A stretch of 64,000 nucleotides of DNA, taken from contig CAJTGD010000016.1 of assembly GCA_910575475.1 (NCBI GenBank), forward strand, positions 59,431-123,430. Reading direction: 5' to 3'. The notes below the pieces were generated by a model. That model was not told where the DNA came from and did not search any database. It was given only the letters and a program-made list of their open reading frames with translations. Both the position numbers and the translations under genes were made by a program. The stretch is from Lachnospiraceae bacterium. GTDB taxonomy: Bacteria; Bacillota; Clostridia; Lachnospirales; Lachnospiraceae. This document shows positions 9,806 to 17,698 of this stretch, piece after piece; positions within the stretch are counted from its first letter, which is position 1, and each line of letters begins with the position of its first letter.

Positions 9806-10474
9806 TCAATGCTTATGCTGCCAGGAACTCATCCGCTTCTCCATCTCTGACATCTGCTTTTTCAACTGCTGATTCTCCTGCTGCAGCGCCCGGATATCAT
9901 TCAGCACCGGATCCGGCAGATGCACATGATCCATCTCCGTGCGGGGCACCTTCTGGTTGCCCATCCGGACCACACGCCCCGGAACGCCCACTACGGTACA
10001 GTTGGGAGGTACCTCCTCGAGCACCACGGAGCCCGCCCCGATCTTGGAATTTTCCCCGATGGTAAAGGAACCCAGGATCTTGGCTCCGGCGCTGACCATA
10101 ACATTGTCCTTCAAAGTCGGATGCCGTTTTCCCTTTTCCTTCCCGGTCCCTCCCAGCGTCACACCCTGGTAGAGCGTCACATTGTCGCCGATAATGGTGG
10201 TCTCTCCAATGATCACGCCGCTTCCGTGGTCAATGAACAGCCCCTTTCCGATCCGCGCTCCCGGGTGGATCTCAATCCCAGTCTTCCTTGTCGCCCTCTG
10301 GGAAATCCACCGGGCCAGGAAATAGTGCTTCCTCCGATACAGCTTATGAGCCACACGGTAGCTTAAGATCACCTTAAAGCTGGGATACAGAAGTACCTCC
10401 ATATTGGACTTGATCGCCGGATCCCGCTCCCGGATCACCTGGATTTCCTCTTTGATATAAGATATGATTCCCAT
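9806..10474 (-). CDS. cysE: Serine O-acetyltransferase
   Basis: 222 residues. A short helical N-terminal domain precedes a left-handed beta-helix of hexapeptide repeats, with IHPGARIGKG, IDHGSGVIIGET and GVTLGGTGKEKGKRHPT forming the active site and acetyl-CoA pocket. It makes O-acetylserine, the first committed step to cysteine. The last 35 residues are a polar, Gln/Glu-rich predicted coiled coil (LQQENQQLKKQMSEMEKRM) beyond the usual core; it might mediate assembly with the sulfhydrylase. GGGGAGG lies 7 bases before the ATG. Confidence 0.94.
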   Translation of the reverse strand: MGIISYIKEEIQVIRERDPAIKSNMEVLLYPSFKVILSYRVAHKLYRRKHYFLARWISQRATRKTGIEIHPGARIGKGLFIDHGSGVIIGETTIIGDNVTLYQGVTLGGTGKEKGKRHPTLKDNVMVSAGAKILGSFTIGENSKIGAGSVVLEEVPPNCTVVGVPGRVVRMGNQKVPRTEMDHVHLPDPVLNDIRALQQENQQLKKQMSEMEKRMSSWQHKH

Positions 10475-10549
10475 TTACAACCTCCCCGCGTCCGCGGCCC
10501 CTGTCGTCAGGCAAAAGCTCTGATGACAGCGCGCGGCCGCTTGCTTCCT

Positions 10550-11716
10550 CTATACGATCTCATTCAGCCAGACATTTTTGAGCACCTTCAGCTTTTTCAT
10601 CTCCGCCTTCAAATGCTCTGTCATGATCACGTCCTCTTCCTGTGCCGCCTCTTCGATCGTCCGGTAACCAAACAACAGGCTCGTCAGAGCGCCGATGGTC
10701 AGTACGCCTTCCGAATCCTCTGTCTCCCGCACCCGGACCTTACCGCCGTCGGTCTCTCCGCCCTGAATCCGCCAGACCCGACTGTTCTGCGGCAGAAAAG
10801 GATCCAGCACCGCAAAGGAGCAGTCCATCTCCTGGCCTTCCCGGACTTTCATGCAGGAAAGCATGCTCTCCAGATGAAGGATCCGGGCCATGATCATGGG
10901 GACCCTTTTTGTCCCTTTTTCCCATGCATAGAGCTTCACACGGTCTCCTCTGCCCTCCGTCAACGCGAGCACGGCCTGCGCAAACGCCGCCTCATATTCC
11001 GGAAGATACAGCGGTTCCCGGATCTCCAGCCCGTCTTCGTCTGCGTAGAGAAAAAAGCCCGCAAGCCTTCCCTCCGCCCGGATCAGCCGGATCCCGCCGT
11101 GTTCACTCTGCTGTTCAAAAATCAGTGTATGATAATATTCCTCATTTCGTTCCGCATAGACCTGCCATTTTTCTGTGAAATGCGCTTCCACAAATGCACA
11201 GATCTCCCCTGCGTCCCCCATCGACGCATCCTCAAAAGTCACCGTCTTGCAGGAGAGATGTCCGAAAGACAGCATATCCTGCTGCTCAAAGCAGCCTGGA
11301 TCCGCCCCGCCCTCCTCCGTCTGGCTCTGGTCATATACAAACCGGAAATCATAGGGTGTATAGATCCTTTCCGCGGCCGGCATCAGGAACGTAAAGGGCT
11401 CCTTCCTGCCGTACATCTCCTCCATGGCACGGCGCAAAAGCGCTCCCATATAGCCCCGCTTCCGGTAGGCGCATTCCGTGGCGACTCCGACAATATAATG
11501 ACAGGGCCGGGAATCCTCCTCGATCCACAGGGTATAGGGATTGAGCTGAAGCATGGAGCGGATCCCGCCGTCCTCCTCAATCACAAAAATCTCATTATCC
11601 TTTGTCTTAAAATAATAATAATAATCCAAGAATTCTTTGGAATCCTCTGAAAACACAGTTTCCCACAGCTCTCTTGTGTTCCGGTGTTCACCTGGTTCCA
11701 GCTTCCGAAGCTCCAT
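10550..11716 (-). CDS. Eis-like GNAT acetyltransferase with SCP2-type C-terminal domain
   Basis: 388 residues. The N-terminal GNAT domain carries the acetyl-CoA loop VATECAYRKRGYMGALLRRAM; a second GNAT-like half and a C-terminal sterol-carrier-like region (VRVRETEDSEGVLTIGALTSLLFG) follow, the three-part plan of the Eis family. Substrate is unknown; relatives acetylate aminoglycosides or polyamines and peptides. The frame opens earlier at 11797 inside ispF, but ATG 11716 with AAAGGAAA upstream starts at the conserved MELRKL and is preferred. Confidence 0.8.
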   Translation of the reverse strand: MELRKLEPGEHRNTRELWETVFSEDSKEFLDYYYYFKTKDNEIFVIEEDGGIRSMLQLNPYTLWIEEDSRPCHYIVGVATECAYRKRGYMGALLRRAMEEMYGRKEPFTFLMPAAERIYTPYDFRFVYDQSQTEEGGADPGCFEQQDMLSFGHLSCKTVTFEDASMGDAGEICAFVEAHFTEKWQVYAERNEEYYHTLIFEQQSEHGGIRLIRAEGRLAGFFLYADEDGLEIREPLYLPEYEAAFAQAVLALTEGRGDRVKLYAWEKGTKRVPMIMARILHLESMLSCMKVREGQEMDCSFAVLDPFLPQNSRVWRIQGGETDGGKVRVRETEDSEGVLTIGALTSLLFGYRTIEEAAQEEDVIMTEHLKAEMKKLKVLKNVWLNEIV

Positions 11717-11750
11717 CCTGTTTTTGTTTCCTTTTCTGGCCGACACTCTG

Positions 11751-12311
11751 TCACTCCCTATCCGCAGAAAGCCGCTGACAGCCGGAACAGGATTCACAGG
11801 CCCCGCTTCCGGGTGTCACGTCCACACTGCTGTAGTTCATGAACTTCTCCAGAAGGCACACCGCCTGGGCAGAGATTCCCTCTCCCGTACCGGTAAATCC
11901 AAGCCCTTCCTCCGTAGTCGCTTTGATATTGACCTGATCAACGGATATCTTCAGCGCTTCCGCAATATTCTTTCTCATCGTTTCGATATGGGGCAGCATC
12001 TTCGGCTTCTGCGCAATGATCGTCGCATCAATATTTTCTATCAGATACTTCTGCTCGTCCAAAAGCGCTGCCACCTGTTCCAGAAGCCGGATACTGGAGA
12101 TTCCCTTGTACTTCGGGTCCGTATCCGGAAAATGCATTCCGATGTCTCCCAGGGCCGCAGCCCCAAGAAGCGCATCCATCACCGCATGGGCCAGCACATC
12201 CGCATCCGAATGCCCCAAAAGCCCTTTTTCATAGGGAATCTTCACTCCTCCGAGTATCAGATCCCTTCCTTCCGTCAATCGATGGACGTCATAACCCATT
12301 CCTACACGCAT
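11751..12311 (-). CDS. ispF: 2-C-methyl-D-erythritol 2,4-cyclodiphosphate synthase
   Basis: 186 residues. Motifs [38 protein letters not shown] and [10 protein letters not shown] mark IspF, a trimeric zinc enzyme of the MEP isoprenoid pathway. Typical IspF is about 157-160 residues; here about 27 extra C-terminal residues include a Cys-rich CESCSGC segment. The RBS AAGGAGAC is 7 bases from the ATG. ispG of the same pathway is at 54.6 kb, and the rest of the pathway is not in the window. Confidence 0.95.
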   Translation of the reverse strand: MRVGMGYDVHRLTEGRDLILGGVKIPYEKGLLGHSDADVLAHAVMDALLGAAALGDIGMHFPDTDPKYKGISSIRLLEQVAALLDEQKYLIENIDATIIAQKPKMLPHIETMRKNIAEALKISVDQVNIKATTEEGLGFTGTGEGISAQAVCLLEKFMNYSSVDVTPGSGACESCSGCQRLSADRE

Positions 12312-12360
12312 ATTCTGTCTCCTTTTTTGATCCGCCCGCAGAAAGGACGTATTTTATTAC

Positions 12361-12411
12361 TGTTCAGAATGGCAGCTTACATACATATTTATACGCAATT
12401 CCAAACAGTTA
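12361..12411 (-). repeat. Imperfect inverted repeat after the membrane protein gene
   Basis: ACTGTTCAGAA (12361-12371) faces TTCCAAACAGT (12401-12411), 9 of 11 paired exactly. It lies directly after the stop of the membrane protein gene and may be a weak terminator or processing hairpin. The left arm shares TTACTGTTCA with the repeat element at 22.5 kb. Confidence 0.35.
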
Positions 12412-12413
12412 AA

Positions 12414-12848
12414 TCATTTTTTCCATACCGTCGTGTCCGGTCCGACTGTCTGCAGCTGCACCGTTGCAGAGCTGGCCGCTGTCTGCCCGCGCGGCTTCTG
12501 TTCCGGCAGGGAAGATCCCTCTGCCCCTTCTGCCTGGTGTCCTTCATTCAACAGGACCATCGGAGCCGTCCGGAACATGGACTGATCCCGGACAGGCATT
12601 GCGGAATAAGGCGGATCCATCTCCAGCGGATACTCCGCCGCCCGCTCCTCCAGCGCTCTTTTTATGACACCGCCCACAAGGATGATCAGGTACACTGCCC
12701 CGACCAGGATAAATACGGCTGCGATCCCGCACATGACTTCCTGATTCCCCGGGCGGATCTCCAGGATGGTGTTCAGCAGCGTCACTCCGACAAATATAAG
12801 ATAGGCTCCCGCCAGCAGCTTCAAAACAAAACCAATTCTTCGACCCAA
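12414..12848 (-). CDS. Hypothetical two-helix membrane protein
   Basis: About 144 residues that I do not recognise. Two hydrophobic helices (VLKLLAGAYLIFVGVTLL and GIAAVFILVGAVYLIILVGGV) are separated by a short charged loop, and a 70-residue polar, Pro/Gln/Thr-rich tail follows. The frame is open up to 12878, but GGAGG lies 8 bases before TTG at 12848, so a TTG start there (or at 12851) is likely. It has an extended -10 promoter and is separate from the tRNA genes by a strong terminator. Confidence 0.65.
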   Translation of the reverse strand: MGRRIGFVLKLLAGAYLIFVGVTLLNTILEIRPGNQEVMCGIAAVFILVGAVYLIILVGGVIKRALEERAAEYPLEMDPPYSAMPVRDQSMFRTAPMVLLNEGHQAEGAEGSSLPEQKPRGQTAASSATVQLQTVGPDTTVWKK

Positions 12849-12889
12849 CAATTTATCCTCCGTACAATGTTTCCACAAATCGCTATACC

Positions 12890-12895
12890 ATTATA
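12890..12895 (-). promoter_or_regulatory. Extended -10 promoter element of the membrane protein gene
   Basis: TGTTATAAT on the minus strand, 42 bases before the chosen start. No good -35 is visible, which is normal for extended -10 promoters. Confidence 0.45.
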
Positions 12896-12921
12896 ACATG
12901 AAAAATAGTTCCCGAAAAGGA

Positions 12922-12952
12922 AAAAGAAGAGTTTCCACGAAACTCTTCTTTT
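12922..12952 (-). terminator. Terminator after the tRNA-Val/tRNA-Met unit
   Basis: AAGAAGAGTTTC and GAAACTCTTCTT form a perfect 12-bp stem with a 3-base loop, followed by T-rich sequence on the minus strand (and T's on the plus strand). Confidence 0.85.
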
Positions 12953-12956
12953 ACAG

Positions 12957-13030
12957 TAGCGGAAACTGGATTTGAACCAGCGACACCACGGGTATGAACC
13001 GTGTGCTCTAGCCAACTGAGCTATTCCGCC
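12957..13030 (-). tRNA. tRNA-Met (anticodon CAU), elongator type
   Basis: Minus-strand cloverleaf: acceptor GGCGGAA/TTCCGCT (G1-U72 wobble), D-arm AGCTCAGTTGGC, anticodon stem CACGG/CCGTG with loop TTCATAC, T-arm GCTGG-TTCAAAT-CCAGT. It lacks the three G-C pairs and C1-A72 mismatch of an initiator. A tRNA-Ile2 read through lysidine cannot be excluded from sequence alone. CCA is not encoded. Confidence 0.9.
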
Positions 13031-13052
13031 ATATATACTTTTGAGAAAATCC

Positions 13053-13125
13053 TGGGGCCTATAGGGCTCGAACCTATGACCCTCTGCTTGTAAGGCAGAT
13101 GCTCTCCCAGCTGAGCTAAGACCCC
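13053..13125 (-). tRNA. tRNA-Val (anticodon UAC)
   Basis: Minus-strand cloverleaf: acceptor GGGGTCT/AGGCCCC, anticodon stem CTGCC with loop TTACAAG (anticodon TAC), T-arm with GGTTCGAGCCC. The discriminator is A; CCA is not encoded. It is first in a two-tRNA unit with tRNA-Met. Confidence 0.95.
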
Positions 13126-13166
13126 ATAACTCTCTGTGGGTTCCTCTTTCCCGAACCCGCTTTGCT

Positions 13167-13196
13167 ATTATACTATTAAGAGAACCAACTTGTCAA
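13167..13196 (-). promoter_or_regulatory. Predicted promoter of the tRNA-Val/tRNA-Met unit
   Basis: Minus-strand consensus -35 TTGACA (13191-13196) and -10 TATAAT (13167-13172), spacer 18 bases, 42 bases upstream of tRNA-Val. Confidence 0.8.
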
Positions 13197-13237
13197 CACT
13201 TTTTTCGATTTTTTTCGCATCTTTTTTTCAAGGCATA

Positions 13238-13295
13238 AAAGAGGCCGGATTCCGCTCAGATCCGTCTGCCTTTGTGAGCGGAATCCGGCCTCTTT
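13238..13295 (-). terminator. Terminator after dut
   Basis: AAAGAGGCCGGATTCCGCTCA pairs perfectly over 21 bases with its downstream complement across a 16-base loop, followed by TTTT on the minus strand. It begins at the base after the dut stop codon and ends the nrdD-nrdG-dut unit. Confidence 0.85.
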
Positions 13296-13808
13296 CTACT
13301 TTGTCGTGCTTCCAAAGCCTCCGTTGCGCACGTCGGTCACATCATCATCGGTTGTGATTCCGTATTCCACAAAGATCCCCTGCATGAATCCTTCCCCCGG
13401 GGCAATCTCCACAGTCTTCCCCTCTTTGGAATCATTGGTCAGCTTTGCAAAAATATGCCCTTCATTATCGGAATAAAAATAATCGCTGTCAATGATGCCC
13501 ACCGTGTTGTTGAGCTGCAGCCGGTACTTGAAGCCCAGTCCGCTCCTGGGGTAGCATTTCAGCACCCAGCCGGCCTCCATCTCCGCCCGGATCCCGGTAG
13601 GGATCTTCACGGTCTTACCGGGCGCCAGGTCAATCTGAACCGGGGCATAAAAATCATACCCTGCGGAGCCTGCCGTTGCCCGTCTCGGAAGCTTCACGGC
13701 CTGATAGACCGCAAGAGCGTCCTCACTGCTGCTTTCCGGAAAGGTATCCGCCCAGTCCTTCAAAAACTGTTCCTCACTGACTTTATGAAATTTCGCTATT
13801 CTCTGCAT
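13296..13808 (-). CDS. dut: Trimeric dUTP diphosphatase
   Basis: 170 residues. dUTPase motifs are GSAGYDF (I), PRSGLG (II), NTVGIID (III) and the C-terminal GGFGSTTK (V), which closes over the active site. The enzyme hydrolyses dUTP to dUMP, keeping uracil out of DNA and feeding dTMP synthesis. About 35 N-terminal residues precede the usual core. The frame is open upstream to 13988, but ATG 13808 has GGCAGGAG and overlaps the nrdG end by 13 bases, so dut is coupled to the nucleotide reductase genes. Confidence 0.93.
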   Translation of the reverse strand: MQRIAKFHKVSEEQFLKDWADTFPESSSEDALAVYQAVKLPRRATAGSAGYDFYAPVQIDLAPGKTVKIPTGIRAEMEAGWVLKCYPRSGLGFKYRLQLNNTVGIIDSDYFYSDNEGHIFAKLTNDSKEGKTVEIAPGEGFMQGIFVEYGITTDDDVTDVRNGGFGSTTK

Positions 13809-14284
13809 ATCGTTTCTCCTGCCTTCAGACTCTTTTGTACGTCGATCACCTTCTGGTTTCTGCTTCCGCGCCAGGGCAGAAGGGAATCCTTCTGGGCTTC
13901 TATATATCTGCCGTCCACGACCACATCCAGAAACGGGACTGCCCGTTCCCCCTTGATCTCCTCCCACTGGTACCCGGTATAGAGCCACTGGGTCTTGTCC
14001 GGATATTTTGCGCGGATCTCCCTTGCCAGGCCTGCGATCGCCTCCCGGTTTCCCGCATACAGCGGATCTCCTCCGCTGTAGGTGATCCCGTTGATATAGC
14101 TGTGATCCAGCTGGGCAAAAAGCTCCTGCCGGGCAGCCTCGTCAAATTCCAGGCCGCCTTTGGCGTCCCATGTCACCGGGTTATGGCAGCCCGGACAGGC
14201 ATGGGAACATCCGGCCACCCACAATACGACCCGAAGTCCTTCCCCGTTCAGCATATCATCTTTTGTAATATTATGGTACTGCAT
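13796..14284 (-). CDS. nrdG: Anaerobic ribonucleotide reductase activating protein
   Basis: 162 residues. The radical SAM cluster motif is C26-x3-C30-x2-C33 in CSHACPGC, followed by ITYSGGDPL. NrdG uses SAM to place the glycyl radical on NrdD. It starts 2 bases after the nrdD stop and its GGAAAGGAAAAG site is inside nrdD. Length and order are typical. Confidence 0.95.
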   Translation of the reverse strand: MQYHNITKDDMLNGEGLRVVLWVAGCSHACPGCHNPVTWDAKGGLEFDEAARQELFAQLDHSYINGITYSGGDPLYAGNREAIAGLAREIRAKYPDKTQWLYTGYQWEEIKGERAVPFLDVVVDGRYIEAQKDSLLPWRGSRNQKVIDVQKSLKAGETICRE

Positions 14285-14286
14285 GG

Positions 14287-16407
14287 TTACATACTTTTCC
14301 TTTCCGCGATCTCTGCCATCTTCGCCTCATTCAGGCGGGTGTCGCCTTTGACCCTGGAATAGGACAGATAGCCGTTCATCCGATCGATCTTCGTCAGGTT
14401 TTTGCTGCCGCATACCGGACAGACATCCATATCCAGCTCCTCATGGCCGCACTCATCGCAGTAAGCCAGCGACAGGTTCACGCCTTCGTAATAGCCCTTC
14501 TTCATGGCTCTGCGGACCAGGGCGCGGATGGCCTCTTTATTGTAGCTGACCGGATACTTCACATACTGGATCTTGCCGCCGTTGCTTAAATTCCAGAAGC
14601 GCCCCTCCAGATTCTGCTTCTCGATGGGGGTCAGATCCTCGCTGACATGGCAGTGGAAGCTGTTGCTCACATACTCCCGATCCGATACATTTTCAATGAT
14701 CCCGTATTTCTTCCGGAACTGGTGTACCTGCACGCCGCACAGATTCTCTGCCGGAGTTCCGTAGATGGCATAGAGATGCCCGTCCTCCTTCTTGAACTCC
14801 GTCACCCGGTCATTGATATACTGCAGGGTTTCCAGCGCAAAGGCTCCGTCCTCCGCAATGGATTTTTTATTGTAAAGCTGCTGCAGCTCATTCAAGGCCG
14901 TGATCCCGAAGGATGCGGTGGCTGATCTCAGCAGCGGCTTGATCTTGTCATACAATCCCAGATGCCCTCCGTAAAAACCGCCTTCGCAGTAAGCCAGCGG
15001 ATTCGTGGAGGCCTTCATCTCTCCCAGATAATCATAGGTCCTCTGATGGAGCTTGCGGATCAGGTTCAGATAATAGTCCAGCTCCTCAAAGAAGTCCCGG
15101 CTCTCCTGTCTGGCCTTTGCCAGGATCATCGGGAGATGGAGGCTGATGGCGCCGATATTGAACCTTCCCACAAAGATCGGCGTATCCTCTTCATCTGCCG
15201 GCTCCATGCCTCCCCGCTCGTACCAGGGGGACAAAAATGCCCGGCAGCCCATGGGGCTGATGATCTTCCCGTACTTTTTGTACATGCTGGGCACATAGCC
15301 TTCACCGGTGAGGCTCAGCCAGTCGGGATACATGGTCTTGCTGGAGCATTCGATCCCGGCCTCAAACACGTCCTCCAGTGGACCTCCCGGCCCGTGCAGC
15401 TTCTCATCATAGAGGAACACGATCTTCGGGAACAGCACCGGCTTCTTATGACCTGCCTTGCCCTGTCCCTTTTTGCGCACCTCCAGCATGGTCTTAGTCA
15501 CCAGCTTGCCGTATTCGCTGGTCCGGGTGCCTGCCGTCACGGTGATAAAGGGGTAATCGCCCCGGCTGGAAGAAACCGAATTGAACTTGTACTCCCATCC
15601 CTGGAAGCCCTGCTCCATCTCCTTCTCCAGATCCTTCCATGCCACCTCCTGGACCTTCTCCTCTGCCAGTCCCAGATCCCGGTACTTCTGGATCAGCTTC
15701 TTGTGAGACTTCTCTGCATAAGGCTCCAGGATCTCGTCCACGCTGGGCACCGTAAAGCCGCCGTACTGCTGGCTCGCCGCGCTCAAGACGATATCTCCGA
15801 TCACGTCGAAGGCCGTATCCAGTGTCTTAGGCTCGTTGTACCAGAGATTCCCCATCTCAAAGCCCCCGCTCAAGACATTCTGCACATCGAACAGGCAGCA
15901 GTTCATGGTATCTCTCCGGGCGGACATGTCATGGATATAGATGTAGCCGTCCCGGATGGCCTGGATCTCCTCCACCGTCAGGAAGAACTTTTTATATAAT
16001 TCCTTATTCAGTTCGTTAAAGATCAGGCTGCGCTTGGTGGATACAAGCGCGCTGTCCGTATTGCTGTTTTCCTTGTCTCCGATATACATGATAGACTGGC
16101 TCTTTTTATAAACCTCATCCAGCATCTGTACGAAATCCTGCTTGTAATTCCGATAATCCTTATAGCTCTTCGCCACTGCCGGATTGACGGCCTCCAGGGC
16201 ACTCTCCACCACATTGTGCATCTGTGCGATCCGGATCTCCGATACATTCATCTTCTTCACCCGGTCCTCCACAAACCTGCAGATAAAATCCAGTTCCTCG
16301 TCCGTAAATGTGACCAAAGCCCTGTAAGCAGATTTATTCACCGCCACAACAACCTTCTGCACATTAAAATCTTCTTTTGTGCCGTCCTTCTTCACTACAC
16401 TGATCAT
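14287..16407 (-). CDS. nrdD: Anaerobic (class III) ribonucleoside-triphosphate reductase
   Basis: 706 residues. An N-terminal ATP-cone (about residues 1-95) precedes the barrel. Near the C terminus are four zinc Cys in CDECGH and CPVCGS, then RMNGYLSY with the glycyl-radical residue predicted at Gly679. The enzyme makes dNTPs without oxygen, which fits a strict anaerobe. GACAGGAGG lies before the ATG. Two probable NrdR boxes are upstream. nrdG and dut follow in the same unit. Confidence 0.96.
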   Translation of the reverse strand: MISVVKKDGTKEDFNVQKVVVAVNKSAYRALVTFTDEELDFICRFVEDRVKKMNVSEIRIAQMHNVVESALEAVNPAVAKSYKDYRNYKQDFVQMLDEVYKKSQSIMYIGDKENSNTDSALVSTKRSLIFNELNKELYKKFFLTVEEIQAIRDGYIYIHDMSARRDTMNCCLFDVQNVLSGGFEMGNLWYNEPKTLDTAFDVIGDIVLSAASQQYGGFTVPSVDEILEPYAEKSHKKLIQKYRDLGLAEEKVQEVAWKDLEKEMEQGFQGWEYKFNSVSSSRGDYPFITVTAGTRTSEYGKLVTKTMLEVRKKGQGKAGHKKPVLFPKIVFLYDEKLHGPGGPLEDVFEAGIECSSKTMYPDWLSLTGEGYVPSMYKKYGKIISPMGCRAFLSPWYERGGMEPADEEDTPIFVGRFNIGAISLHLPMILAKARQESRDFFEELDYYLNLIRKLHQRTYDYLGEMKASTNPLAYCEGGFYGGHLGLYDKIKPLLRSATASFGITALNELQQLYNKKSIAEDGAFALETLQYINDRVTEFKKEDGHLYAIYGTPAENLCGVQVHQFRKKYGIIENVSDREYVSNSFHCHVSEDLTPIEKQNLEGRFWNLSNGGKIQYVKYPVSYNKEAIRALVRRAMKKGYYEGVNLSLAYCDECGHEELDMDVCPVCGSKNLTKIDRMNGYLSYSRVKGDTRLNEAKMAEIAERKSM

Positions 16408-16437
16408 GCCCTGCGCCTCCTGTCAAATCCTATAAAT

Positions 16438-16483
16438 CCCTATATTTAGTGCTCGTTTCACCAATCTTCCGCTAGATAAAGTG
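16438..16483 (-). promoter_or_regulatory. Probable tandem NrdR boxes upstream of nrdD
   Basis: Against the known box CACWATATATWGTG, the minus-strand sequences CACTAAATATAGGG (16438-16451) and CACTTTATCTAGCG (16470-16483) match at 12 and 11 of 14 positions. They are offset by 32 bases, about three helical turns, which is the arrangement described for NrdR sites. They lie 31-76 bases before nrdD, so repression by NrdR is likely. Confidence 0.6.
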
Positions 16484-16565
16484 GTCGGTATTTAACAGTG
16501 TATCATCTATCCGTATTTCCGTCAACCTCCAAATTTCACAAAAAATCAGTGAAAATTTTTGAGCC

Positions 16566-16703
16566 TTACTGCTGTTCCGACTTTTTTTGTTCCGGCTCTT
16601 TTCTTTTGCCTTCTACTGCCTCAATACAATCCACAATTTTATCATTGTCGAACCCCTGCGCTCTTAACCAGTCAATTAAATTCAGAACCTCTTATGCTGT
16701 CAT
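16566..16703 (-). pseudogene. Small helical protein gene interrupted by an in-frame stop
   Basis: The minus-strand frame reads MTA, a TAA stop at 16692-16694, then EVLNLIDWLRAQGFDNDKIV and a Lys/Glu/Gln-rich tail to TAA at 16566-16568. The post-stop part is a plausible two-helix small protein of about 41 residues. Without the stop it would give a protein of about 45 residues starting at ATG 16703, with GAGG 11 bases upstream; the same frame is also open upstream to ATG 16760. I recall similar short LIDWL-type proteins in Lachnospiraceae but cannot name a family. It lies between metAA and nrdD. Confidence 0.45.
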
Positions 16704-16771
16704 AAACTTTAATACCTCTATTTTTATTCTCCTCCTTTCCTCCGTATCTAAACAATTCATACGGTGCAAAG

Positions 16772-17698
16772 TCAGCTGAAATCCGGCGTTCCGTACAGGT
16801 CATACGGAGTCACCTGATATACATAATAGTTCAGCCAGTTGGAATACAGGTTATTGGCATGCGACCGCCAGATCAGGTTCGGCTTGTTGTTCGGGTCATT
16901 TCCCGGATAATAATTAACCGGCATCTGAATTTCCAGCCCTTTCCCCAGATCCCGTTTATACTCGCTGTCCAGTGTCATCCGGTCATACTCCGGATGCCCC
17001 ATAACAAAGATCTGCCGGCCCTCCTTTGCCATGCACAAAAAGACCCCTGCCTCCTCGGAATCCGCCAGGATCATCATGCGCTCATCCTGTTCCAGCAACG
17101 CCTGGGGCACCTCCGTATGCCTGGAATGGGGCGCGTAGAACACATCGTCAAAGCCTCTCACCAGAGGGATCTTGCGGTTCCGCACATGATGCGGGAAGAT
17201 CCCGAATTTTTTTTCCGCCAGGGGAGCCTTGTCGATCCCATAGTGATAGTAAATCCCCGCCTGAGCTCCCCAGCACAGATGCAGGGTGGAGGTTACATTG
17301 GTCACGGTCCAATCCATGATCTCCTTTAACTCCTCCCAGTAATCCACTTCCTCAAAAGGCATCTGCTCCACCGGAGCCCCGGTGATGATGAATCCGTCAA
17401 ACCTTTGTTTTTTGATTGCCTCAAAGGGCTCATAAAACTTGTAAATATGGCTGGTGGACGTGTTCTTGGACACATGGCTGGACACCCGCACAAATGTCAC
17501 ATCCGTCTGCAGGGGCGTATTGGACAGGGAGCGCAGGATCTGCAGCTCCGTATCTTCTTTTAAAGGCATCAGGTTCAAAAGCCCGATGCTGATGGGACGG
17601 ATCTCCTGATGGGCCGCCCGGTATTCATCCATGACAAAAATATTTTCCTGTTCCAGGACTTCTTTGATCGGCAGGTCATTTTGCACTCTGATCGGCAT
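16772..17698 (-). CDS. metAA: Homoserine O-acetyltransferase (MetA family)
   Basis: 308 residues of the MetA glutamine-amidotransferase-like fold. The nucleophile is Cys142 in LCWGAQAG, with PHHVR, GHPEYD and the conserved SHANNLYSNWLNYYVYQ end. Residue 111 is Glu (GAPVEQM); published work on the family links Glu at 111 to acetyl-CoA and Gly to succinyl-CoA, so O-acetylhomoserine is the predicted product, the entry to methionine. The ATG lies inside the 3' end of the exporter gene by 23 bases. I saw no SAM or T-box leader. Confidence 0.92.
   Translation of the reverse strand: MPIRVQNDLPIKEVLEQENIFVMDEYRAAHQEIRPISIGLLNLMPLKEDTELQILRSLSNTPLQTDVTFVRVSSHVSKNTSTSHIYKFYEPFEAIKKQRFDGFIITGAPVEQMPFEEVDYWEELKEIMDWTVTNVTSTLHLCWGAQAGIYYHYGIDKAPLAEKKFGIFPHHVRNRKIPLVRGFDDVFYAPHSRHTEVPQALLEQDERMMILADSEEAGVFLCMAKEGRQIFVMGHPEYDRMTLDSEYKRDLGKGLEIQMPVNYYPGNDPNNKPNLIWRSHANNLYSNWLNYYVYQVTPYDLYGTPDFS

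Noticed and set aside
12957..13125. tRNA pair considered as an integration site with attached phage genes
   Set aside because: No integrase, no direct repeat of a tRNA 3' end, and ordinary genes on both sides.
14962..15999. Long plus-strand frame opposite nrdD
   Set aside because: Shadow frame of a highly conserved gene; protein matches no motif.
16498..16779. Plus-strand frame of 93 codons between nrdD and metAA
   Set aside because: No ribosome binding site, Ser/Cys/Phe-rich composition; the minus frame has better coding character.
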